A DNA stretch of 64,000 nt, taken from assembly GCA_963719055.1 (NCBI GenBank), contig CAVRAU010000005.1:1-64000 (forward strand), given 5' to 3'. Of this stretch, positions 56,755 to 64,000 are shown one piece after another. The translations under genes were made by a program, and so were the position numbers. Positions within the stretch are counted from its first letter, which is position 1. Each line of letters opens with the position of its first letter. The notes beneath the pieces are model-generated. The model was given only the letters and a program-made list of their open reading frames with translations, ran no database searches and was not told where the DNA came from. The stretch comes from CAXMQZ01 sp963719055 (GTDB lineage Bacteria > Acidobacteriota > Thermoanaerobaculia > Multivoradales > JAHEKO01).

Positions 56755-58885
56755 ATGATCGTGTTTGGCAACGTCCACAGAACGACCGCGATTCTGCTAC
56801 TCGTGGCGCTGGGCCTCGAGTCAGCCGATGGCAGCGCAGGATTCCGAGGATCCGGTCGGCGACAAGGAAGAACCCATCGCTACCGAGATAGGACGTAGTG
56901 CTGGTCGAAGCCCGTCTGCCCTTCGTTCCGACATCAAATACCATCGCCACCCGACTGCCGGTGGAGCTCGATTGGACACCGGCCAATGTCGGGGTTGTCG
57001 GTGCTGCCCTCATCGAGGAGCAGAACGGTCAGATCCTCGGGGATGCCCTACAGAACATCAGTAGCGTCAATGTGCAGACAGGACAGGGTATCTTCGACTT
57101 CTTCGTCGTGCGGGGATTCGACTCGCTGACCAGTGGCCTGGTGCTCACCGATGGAGCTCCCGAGCCCGAAGCTTCCTACTATCAGATGTACAACGCCGAG
57201 CGGGTGGAGATGTTCAAGGGTCCGGCGGGTTTTCTCTACGGACCCAATCCGCTTGCCGGCGCCGTGAACATCGTACGCAAGCAACCTGCAGCCTCTGATT
57301 TTGCCACCCTCTCTTTGCAGGGCGGCAGCTTCTCCACCTTCAACGGTTTCGTCGATTGGAACGAAGCATCAGCCGACGGCAGTTTGTCGTTTCGTCTCAA
57401 CGGTCTCTACCGTCAAACGGATGGCTACCGCGACGGCAGAGAAGGCAAAGTCAGTGGAGCCAATCCATCCTTGACCTGGAAACCCAACGACAAGACGCGT
57501 CTCAACGTCAACTTCGAATTCCTCTCTTTGGACCACGCACCCGACGCAGGTCTGCCCCTGATCAACGGTGCGCTGCCCGAGGTCCCACGAGAGCGATCCT
57601 ATGCTTCCCCCTTCGATCGCTCTGAGCAGGAGGTCGGCCGGGCCCAGGTGGACTTCGAGCACCGACTCTCCGACAAAGTGTCGTTGCGCAACAAGACCTA
57701 TTCCCGCAGCCTGGACTGGCAGACCGACGGGACCCTCCTCGGGTTCGTCATCCCGACTCCCGACGGCAGCCTCGCCGTCACTCGGACATTGGTCCTCCTG
57801 GACGATCGTCAGGACTATCTTCGGCAACCAGTTCGAGGTCGTCTGGTCAGCCACGACCGGCCCCCTGCAGCATCGCCTGGTGACCGGGCTCGAGATCGCC
57901 CGGTACGACGACCTCTACACCTTGGACGTGGCCCTCCTGCCGGCCATCGACCTCTTCGACCCCCAGGAAGGTGCCACCGAGCTGCCCCCTCTGCTGCCGG
58001 GGCAATCGGTCGCTGGAGATTCTTCGAGCCGGGTGCTGGCGCCCTTATCTCATCGACGAGATCCAGGTCAGTCCGAGGTTTCGCTTTCTGGTCGGTGCAC
58101 GCTACGACGACATCGACTTCGAGGACGACGTCTCCCGGACTTCGAGGCGGGATGGCAAGCTCAGCCCATTGCTGGGCACTGTCTATCAACCCACGGACCG
58201 TCTGCACCTCTACGCCAATGTAGCCCAGTCCTTCGCCCCGCCCTCTCCGCGGGTTACCGGTGAACGGCGGCCGGAGGAGAGCCAACAGGTGGAGATCGGC
58301 GCCCGGCAGGATCTGCTGGACGGCAGAATGCGGCTGACCGCAGCGGTCTACCAGATCGAACGGGAAAATATCGCCATCCCCGACGACAACGGCTTTACCC
58401 AGCAGGTCGGCGACCAACGAGCTCGCGGCTTCGAGCTCGAGCTGGCCATGGAGTGGCAAGTGGATTTCATGGGCTGCTGGCCTACGGGTACACCGACTCC
58501 GAGCTGACCCGTTTTTCCGAGACCGTCTTTGTGCCGGTGTTCCCCCCACAATTCGTCGTCTTCGATCGCTCGGGCAACAAATCGGCCTTCGCGCCCGATC
58601 ACCTGGCCAGCCTCTGGTTGAGCAAGAATCTCGGCCACGGGTTGACGCTTGCCGGCGGCCTGCGCTATGTCGGCGAGCAGTTCATCGCGGAAGACAATGC
58701 CACCGCGCTCGACAGTTATCTGCTCGTCGATCTGGCAGCGATCTATCAGGTCCGACAGTGGCGCCTGTCGTTGCAGCTGAAGAATCTCACCGACCAGGAG
58801 TATGAGACGCAGGGGATTCGGAACGAGCTCGGTGATCCCGGGCCGCCCCTTCTCTGCGCTCCTCGGGATCGACTATCGCTTCTGA
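56755..58885 (+). CDS. TonB-dependent outer-membrane receptor (several frame breaks)
   Basis: About 710 residues. ATG 56755 opens a leader, RTTAILLLVALGL, continuing in the next frames as SQPMAAQDSEDPV and VVLVEARLPFVPT. The plug domain has GDALQNISSVNVQTGQG, FFVVRGFDS and VEMFKGPAGFLYGPNPLAG, as in siderophore-type receptors. Barrel strands follow (LVGARYDDIDFEDDVS, LHLYANVAQSFAPPSP, LSLQLKNLTDQEYETQG), ending in the terminal GIDYRF signature at TGA 58883-58885. Frames switch about six times between 56815 and 58850. It would import (or surface-bind) a large or metal-bound ligand. It lies 66 bases after the radical SAM gene. Confidence 0.82.
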
Positions 58886-58892
58886 GGTCACA

Positions 58893-60144
58893 ATGGGTCA
58901 ACACGATTTCGACGTCATCGTCATCGGCGGCGGTCCCGCGGGGGCCGCGGCAGCCATCTCTGGTCGCGCAGGCTGGCCATCGCACTCTCCTCCTCGAGCG
59001 TGCCCCGGAACCCGCCTTCAAAGTCGGCGAATCTCTGATGCCGGCCACCTACTGGACTCTCGACCGCTTGGGCGTGCTCGATCGAATGCGCGAAAGTGCC
59101 AACCCCGTCAAGGGCAGCGTTCAGTTCTTCTCTTCCGACGCTCGCGCGACGTCTCCTTTCTACTTCGCGGATCATGATCCGCACGAAAGCTCTTCGACCT
59201 GGCAGGTCTTGCGCAGCGATTTCGACGGTATGTTGCTGCAACGGGCTGCAGAGTGTGGAGCGGAGGTTCGGCACGGCTTCAGCGTGCAGGAAGTTCTCTT
59301 CGCAGGGGACCGGGCGACGGGAGTCCGAGTGGGCAATGCCGAGGGTGAGACGCAGGAGCTGACCGCCAGGGTCATCGTCGATGCCACGGGACAGCGCGCC
59401 ATTCTCGCCCGTCAACTCGGGATCCTCGAGCCCGAGGAGTGCCTCCAGCACGCATCGTTCTTCTCCCACTTTGCCGGGGCCGTTCTCGACTCGGGACGGG
59501 ACGCCGGAGCCACTCTGATCTACCACACCGAAGACCAGCGGAGCTGGTTCTGGTTCATCCCACTCCCCGAGGATCGGGTCAGCGTTGGGGTCGTGGGTAG
59601 TGTCGACTACCTGATACGCCAACGACAGGGGGACCCGCAGAGGACTTTTCAGGAAGAGCTTCAAAAGTGCCCTGCGCTCTCTCCCCGATTGGACAAGGCC
59701 CGTCAAATCTTACCGATGCAGGCCATCAAGGACTACTCCTACAAAGTGGACCCGATATCCGGTCATGGCTGGGTAGCCGTCGGCGACGCTGCCGGTTTCA
59801 TCGACCCGATCTACTCCACCGGCGTCTTTCTGGCATTGAAGTCCGGCGAGATGGCCGCCGATGCCATCTGCACGGCCTTGGCCGACGACGATGTTTCCGC
59901 CGCCACTCTCGGCGCCTTCGCAGCCGAGTTCAAGCAGGGCATGCACGCCATGAGTCAATTGGTCTTTGCCTTCTACAGCCCGGACTTCAGCTTCGGCAAG
60001 TTTCTGCAAGCCCATCCTGATTGCCGCGGGCAGCTCGTGGACCTGTTGATGGGCAACGTCTTTCGGCGTTCGGTGATCGGCTTGCTCGCGGCCCTCCAGG
60101 AAGAGTTCTCGACCCGGGAGACACAGGAAGGGATGGTCACTTGA
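58893..60144 (+). CDS. Flavin-dependent halogenase-like oxidoreductase (one frame break)
   Basis: About 417 residues. The FAD motif VIVIGGGPAGAAAA is at the N-terminus; after a frame change near 58965 come LLERAPEPAFKVGESLMPAT, WQVLRSDFDGMLLQRA, VIVDATGQRA and VAVGDAAGFIDPIYSTGV. The segment RSWFWFIPLPEDRVSVGVV contains W-F-W-F-I-P, matching the WxWxIP motif of flavin-dependent halogenases; the geranylgeranyl-reductase-like monooxygenases share the rest of the fold. It could halogenate or oxidise the operon's product. 7 bases separate it from the TonB receptor. Confidence 0.75.
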
Positions 60145-60339
60145 AGCGGTCGATCCTCTTTCTCGTCATCCTCTCTCTCTATGTTCCTGCACTTCGACTT
60201 CTGGCTTTGGCAACGACCCGAGGTCGTGCTGGGGCTGCCTGTAGGTCTGCTCTACCACTTTGTCTACTGCGTCGGGGTCTCATTCGCTCTGGCAGTGCTG
60301 ATTCGATTCGTCAGCCACCCCGAGCGCACCGTCGACTGA
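60141..60339 (+). CDS. DUF3311-like small membrane protein (one frame break)
   Basis: About 66 residues. TTG 60141 overlaps the previous stop and reads KRSILFLVILSLYV; a neighbouring frame from ATG 60181 continues LHFDFWLWQRPEVVLGLPVG then LLYHFVYCVGVSFALAVL, ending at TGA 60337. The LHxDxWxW and GLPVGLLYH patterns are those of DUF3311 proteins, which regularly precede sodium:solute symporters, as here (19 bases upstream). Probably a symporter accessory subunit. The shorter ATG 60181 start (52 residues) is possible. Confidence 0.7.
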
Positions 60340-60358
60340 TCGCAGACCCTCTCGCCCC

Positions 60359-61825
60359 ATGACCCTGACAATCCTCGGTTTGTACCTGACGCTGGTTCTG
60401 GCGGTGGGTTTGTTCGGACATCGACTCTTTCGGGGTACGGGCGAGGACTTCTTTCTCGCCAGCCGGACCATCGGCCCGTTTGTCCTGCTGATGACTCTAT
60501 TCGGCACCCATATGACCGCATTCAGTCTGCTGGGTGCCTCCGGAGAGGCGTATCACCGAGGCATCGGTGTCTTCAGCCTCATGGCATCGAGCTCAGCCCT
60601 CATCGTTCCTGTCGTATTTCTCTTTGTCGGAACTCGATTATGGACAATCGGAAGAGAGCATGGGTTCCTCACCCAGGTGCAGTTTTTCCGCGAGCGGTGG
60701 GGCTCGGAGGGCCTCGCTCTGACACTCTTCATCATGCTCGTCGTCTTCCTGGTGCCCTATCTTCTCGTCGGCGTGATGGGTGGCGGTCTGACCTTCGAAG
60801 AGATCACCCAAGGACAGGTACCTCGTTGGCTGGGAAGCCTCGTCATTTGCATTGTGGTCTCGGTCTATGTGACCGCCGGCGGGGTTCGCTCCACAGCCTG
60901 GGCCAATACCTTTCAGACCCTGGTCTTCATGGGTCTTGGAGCCCTGACCTTTGTCGTCATCGTGCGCAGTCTGGGAGGCCTCGGTGCAGCACTGGGCGAG
61001 GTAGACCCGGCCCTTCGGATGCACGGAGACCGAATTTCAGTGGCGATGCTTGTCAGCTACACCCTCATCCCGCTCTCGGTGGGCATGTTCCCCCACATCT
61101 TCATGCACTGGCTGACCGCCAAGAACGAGCAGGCCTTTCGCCTGCCGGTTATCGCCTACCCTTTGTGCATAGCCGTGGTCTGGCTGCCCAGTGTCTTGCT
61201 GGGGGTCCTGGGAACCACGCAAATTCCGGGGCTGCAAGGACCCGCCGCGAATTCCGTCCTGTTGCAGATGATCTCCTTGCGGGCTCCGGAGATTCTGGTT
61301 GGGTTGCTTGGCGCGGGGGTCTTTGCCGCCGTCATGTCCTCTCTCGATTCGCAGATCCTCTCGCTCAGCACGTTGTTCACCCAGGATGTGGCCCGTCGGA
61401 CACGCTTCGGGAAGGATATCGATGAGGCCCAGCAGGTGAAGCTCGGGCGAATTTTCGTGGTTCTGATCCTCGGCCTCATCTACGGCCTCTCCCTGGTCGC
61501 CAACCGCAGTATCTTCAAGCTGGGTGTCTGGTCCTTCACCGGGTTCGCGGCCCTGTTCCCCCTGGTGGTCGCGGCCATCTACTGGCGCCGCAGCAGCAAA
61601 TACGGCGCCTGGTCGTCGGTGGTGACGGTAGCCACTCTTTGGCTGTACTATTTGCTGCGCGGCTGGCAATCGCCCGACTACACTGTTGGTGGTACGGGTC
61701 TGATGCCCGTGGCCGTCATTCTTCTGGCTTCGACCCTGGCGATGATTGTCGGTTCCCTGCTGGGGCCAGAGCCCGAGCCCGAATTGATTCAACGGTTCTT
61801 CCGCAGCCGAGACGAGTCATCATGA
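60359..61825 (+). CDS. Sodium:solute symporter (SSS family)
   Basis: 488 residues with about 13 transmembrane helices. Family blocks: GRGTGEDFFLASR-like start (HRLFRGTGEDFFLASRTIG), FSLLGASGEAYHRG, VYVTAGGVRSTAWANTFQTL and LLGAGVFAAVMSSLDSQILS, whose Ser residues form the Na2 site region in SSS transporters. It resembles the pantothenate/solute group. Co-encoded with a DUF3311 protein. The substrate might be the pathway's precursor. Stop overlaps the next gene's start (ATGA). Confidence 0.88.
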   Translation: MTLTILGLYLTLVLAVGLFGHRLFRGTGEDFFLASRTIGPFVLLMTLFGTHMTAFSLLGASGEAYHRGIGVFSLMASSSALIVPVVFLFVGTRLWTIGREHGFLTQVQFFRERWGSEGLALTLFIMLVVFLVPYLLVGVMGGGLTFEEITQGQVPRWLGSLVICIVVSVYVTAGGVRSTAWANTFQTLVFMGLGALTFVVIVRSLGGLGAALGEVDPALRMHGDRISVAMLVSYTLIPLSVGMFPHIFMHWLTAKNEQAFRLPVIAYPLCIAVVWLPSVLLGVLGTTQIPGLQGPAANSVLLQMISLRAPEILVGLLGAGVFAAVMSSLDSQILSLSTLFTQDVARRTRFGKDIDEAQQVKLGRIFVVLILGLIYGLSLVANRSIFKLGVWSFTGFAALFPLVVAAIYWRRSSKYGAWSSVVTVATLWLYYLLRGWQSPDYTVGGTGLMPVAVILLASTLAMIVGSLLGPEPEPELIQRFFRSRDESS

Positions 61826-63144
61826 AAGTCGCCTACATCGCCGCCGGAGCTGCCGGCATGTACTGTGGAAGCTGTCTCCACGACAACACACTGGCCGCCG
61901 GACTCATGCACCGGGGACACGACGTCGCCCTGATTCCCACCTACACTCCTTTGCGCACCGACGAACGCGACGTCACCAACGAGCCCATCTTCTACGGGGC
62001 CATCAATGTCTATCTGCGACAGAAAGCCGGCTTCTTCCGTCGTGCACCTACCCTGCTGAACCGGCTTCTCGACCGTCCAGCCTTGTTGAGCTGGGTTTCG
62101 CGGTTTGCCGCCTCCACCAATGCCAAGGATCTAGGCGCCTTGACGCTCTCTATTCTGCAAGCGGAAGAAGGCCGACAGCAAGAAGAGCTCCATCGTCTGC
62201 TGGAGTTCCTAGAGAGGTTCGAACCTGATCTCGTCCAGCTGACCAACGCCATGTTTCTCGGCATCGGCGCATCGATTCGGGCCCATCTGGGAGTTCCGGT
62301 GGTCAGCGGCCTCACGGGCGAGGACCTCTTCATGGACGAGCTACCTCCCCCTTATCGGGAGCAGGTCGAGACCGAGATGAGACGCCGAGCCCAGCAGATC
62401 GACGGTTTCATCGCCACCAGCCACTACTACGCGGATGCCATGAGGAGCTTTCTCGACATCGAGTCCGATCGTATGCATGTCGTACCCCTGGGGATCAATT
62501 TCGACAGCTTCGGATCTGCCAGGACAACTGCCCCAGAGGTTGGAATCACCATCGGGTACCTGGCCCGAATCTGCCCGGAGAAAGGCCTCCATCACCTGGT
62601 GGACGCATTTCGCATCTTGCGCAGCGAACCCGAGGGACAGGACATCCGACTCAAGATCGCCGGCTTCCTGGGTGCCCGCGATGCCGAGTATTACGACGAA
62701 CAGAAGAGAAAGCTCGAGGCTTGGGGTCTGGGTGACGCAGTGGACTTCCTCGGCGAAGTGGACCGCCAGCAGAAGATAGAACTGTTGCATTCTATCGACC
62801 TCCTCTCCGTACCCACCACCTACAAAGAGCCAAAAGGTCTGTTCGTCCTGGAGGGCTGGGCCGCCAGGACCCCGGCAGTGCTCCCCCGTCACGGCGCGTT
62901 TCCCGAGCTCATCGAGAAGACCGGAGGCGGCCTCCTGGTCGAACCGCACTCGCCTGACGCTCTGGCTCGGGGTCTGAAGGACCTGATCCAGGCACCGGAG
63001 AAGCGGCTCGATTGCGGCAGGCGGGGACGCGAAGCCGTCGAAACGGAGTTCAATACGCAGGTCATGACCCAGCGCACCGAGAGCGTTTACGAGAGCATGC
63101 TCGATTCCGTTCGAGGGTCCAACGAGGAGGGAGCCCAGGCATGA
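61822..63144 (+). CDS. GT4-family glycosyltransferase
   Basis: 440 residues. The GT-B fold starts with AAGAAGMYCGSCLHDNTLAA. Acceptor domain VPVVSGLTGEDLFMDE; donor domain GYLARICPEKGLHHLVDAFR, IAGFLGARDAEYYDE, and the retaining GT4 signature KEPKGLFVLEGWAARTPAV (the E-x7-E motif) followed by HGAFPELIEKTGGG. It transfers a sugar from a nucleotide-sugar donor; acceptor unknown. ATGA overlaps at both ends keep it in the operon. No signal or membrane helix. Confidence 0.85.
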   Translation: MKVAYIAAGAAGMYCGSCLHDNTLAAGLMHRGHDVALIPTYTPLRTDERDVTNEPIFYGAINVYLRQKAGFFRRAPTLLNRLLDRPALLSWVSRFAASTNAKDLGALTLSILQAEEGRQQEELHRLLEFLERFEPDLVQLTNAMFLGIGASIRAHLGVPVVSGLTGEDLFMDELPPPYREQVETEMRRRAQQIDGFIATSHYYADAMRSFLDIESDRMHVVPLGINFDSFGSARTTAPEVGITIGYLARICPEKGLHHLVDAFRILRSEPEGQDIRLKIAGFLGARDAEYYDEQKRKLEAWGLGDAVDFLGEVDRQQKIELLHSIDLLSVPTTYKEPKGLFVLEGWAARTPAVLPRHGAFPELIEKTGGGLLVEPHSPDALARGLKDLIQAPEKRLDCGRRGREAVETEFNTQVMTQRTESVYESMLDSVRGSNEEGAQA

Positions 63145-63587
63145 GCGAGCCCATCGGATTTCCCCTGCATGAGTTCCGAACACGACGGCGAGTCGAGTTT
63201 GCCGATACCGATATGGGCGGCATCGTGCATTTCTCTCGTTTCTTTGTCTTCATGGAGACCGCCGAACACGAATTTCTTCGGGCTCTGGGCGCCGAAGTGC
63301 ACATGACCTTCGAGGACAAAGAAATCGGCTGGCCGCGCGTCGAGGCCAGTTGCCAGTACCTGAGTCCGGCCAAACTCGCAGACGAGCTGCAGATTCATCT
63401 TCGGGTGGTCCGTAAAGGAAACAAATCCATGACCTACGCCTTTACGTTCTCCTGCCAGAGCACCGTCGTCGCTCGCGGCCGGATGTCTTCAGTGTGTTGC
63501 ACCATGGATACTGCGGACGGCTTGCAGGCGATCGCTATCCCAGAGCCCATCGCCAACCGCATCGCCGAGCCACCCGAGATCGCCTGA
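63141..63587 (+). CDS. YbgC/4HBT-family acyl-CoA thioesterase
   Basis: 148 residues from ATG 63141, overlapping the glycosyltransferase stop (ATGA). Hotdog fold with RRVEFADTDMGGIVHFSRFF (the D-x2-G-x-V-x-[YF] active-site pattern of 4-hydroxybenzoyl-CoA thioesterases), METAEHEFLRALG and VEASCQYLSPAKLADEL. It hydrolyses short or aromatic acyl-thioesters; in this operon it could release the free acid used by the adenylating enzyme. Last gene of the plus-strand operon. Confidence 0.85.
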   Translation: MSEPIGFPLHEFRTRRRVEFADTDMGGIVHFSRFFVFMETAEHEFLRALGAEVHMTFEDKEIGWPRVEASCQYLSPAKLADELQIHLRVVRKGNKSMTYAFTFSCQSTVVARGRMSSVCCTMDTADGLQAIAIPEPIANRIAEPPEIA

Positions 63588-63596
63588 GAATGCAGA

Positions 63597-64000
63597 CTAC
63601 CAGCGTTCGTAGGCCGGGTGTCCGGGCCCCACGGCAACGAAATTGCCCACGCAGGTAGCCGTCGTCTCGCCACCCGATTCCATCCACGCTTCGACCCTGA
63701 CCTTCTTGCCGTCTGATTCGACCGCTCGGGCTGTCACCTTCACCTGCTGTCGGGAAGGTGTCGGCCGACGCATTTTGACGTGAAAGTCCGCGGTGACACA
63801 GGGCACGGCTCGGTCCAACCCGTCTCGACACATAAGGTGCCAGACGGCCGTCCAGTTGCTATGGCAATCCATCAAGGTGCCGATGATGCCACCATTGAGA
63901 ACCTGATCGAAGGCCTCGTGATGGGGCTGCGGCAGCCACTCCATCACGACCTCGCCCCAGGGGTCCTCTCCTTTGGCGAAGCTACGGATTCGCAGTCCAC
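63597..64000 (-). CDS. PaaI/4HBT-like hotdog thioesterase (5' end beyond window)
   Basis: At least 133 residues; the frame is open to the window edge (SFAKGEDPWGEVVMEWLPQP precedes the internal Met). Hotdog signature: HHEAFDQVLNGGIIGTLMDC (the G-G-x-x-x-x-L-x-D active-site helix of PaaI-like enzymes), then FHVKMRRPTP and ATCVGNFVAVGPG. Convergent with the YbgC-like gene, its stop only 9 bases away. Probably an acyl-CoA thioesterase; substrate unknown. Confidence 0.78.
   Translation of the reverse strand, partial: GLRIRSFAKGEDPWGEVVMEWLPQPHHEAFDQVLNGGIIGTLMDCHSNWTAVWHLMCRDGLDRAVPCVTADFHVKMRRPTPSRQQVKVTARAVESDGKKVRVEAWMESGGETTATCVGNFVAVGPGHPAYERW

Overview
The window is high-GC, gene-dense DNA from a Gram-negative bacterium. 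A TonB-dependent receptor, a MacAB-type exporter, a periplasmic lytic transglycosylase, GspB and many signal peptides all point to an outer membrane. Ferredoxin-linked 2-oxoacid oxidoreductase and heterodisulfide-reductase-like modules, a hemerythrin protein and class I fumarase suggest anaerobic or micro-oxic energy metabolism. An Acidobacteriota-type lineage would fit the gene mix (PQQ propellers, WS/DGAT, choice-of-anchor D repeats), but no rRNA or marker gene fixes the taxonomy. About twenty genes carry one to six single-base frame breaks while the protein remains well conserved on both sides. This pattern fits long-read indel errors better than gene decay, so the broken genes are annotated here as single CDSs spanning the breaks.

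Layout. 1-2.5 kb: gene tail, YncE-like propeller, nitronate monooxygenase, small membrane protein. 2.5-9.0 kb: PHP-domain protein, then a MacA-like adaptor, two FtsX/MacB permeases and an ATPase. 9.0-9.5 kb: intergenic region with REP-like repeats. 9.5-13.8 kb: glutamate dehydrogenase and a receiver/PEP-pyruvate-binding protein. 13.9-15.3 kb: two-subunit fumarase. 15.5-25.9 kb (minus strand): a redox operon of MarR regulator, KorDABC, GltD-MvhD, HdrC/B, HdrA-MvhD, zinc ribbon and hemerythrin. 26.1-30.1 kb: citrate synthase and a Lon-like protease. 30.1-36.6 kb: DUF445, WS/DGAT, Spy/CpxP-like, CBS and Usp stress genes, and PdxH. 36.6-43.1 kb (minus): acyl-CoA synthetase (NDP-forming), anchored repeat protein, M24 peptidase and secreted RidA. 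43.2-46.6 kb: ExeA remnant, GspB, hydrolase, MltF. 46.8-63.6 kb (plus): a ~17 kb, tightly packed operon with three PQQ propellers, a LuxE-like adenylating enzyme, an aldehyde dehydrogenase, an iron alcohol dehydrogenase, a HemN-class radical SAM enzyme, a TonB receptor, a flavin halogenase-like enzyme, DUF3311 plus an SSS transporter, a glycosyltransferase and a thioesterase.

Two systems stand out. First, HdrA carries an in-frame UGA exactly where the family has a conserved cysteine (DCSxC-ILxPKM). A perfect 7-bp hairpin with a GGUC loop follows at bacterial SECIS distance, so HdrA is probably a selenoprotein. It sits in an apparent electron-bifurcating module linking 2-oxoglutarate/ferredoxin chemistry to a pyridine nucleotide. 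The module lies downstream of a MarR regulator with a four-cysteine tail and two TTAAC-N3-GTTA operators, and citrate synthase diverges from it. Second, the 46.8-63.6 kb operon looks like an undescribed envelope-linked pathway: a carboxylic acid would be activated and reduced to aldehyde and alcohol, with radical-SAM and flavin tailoring and a dedicated outer-membrane receptor.
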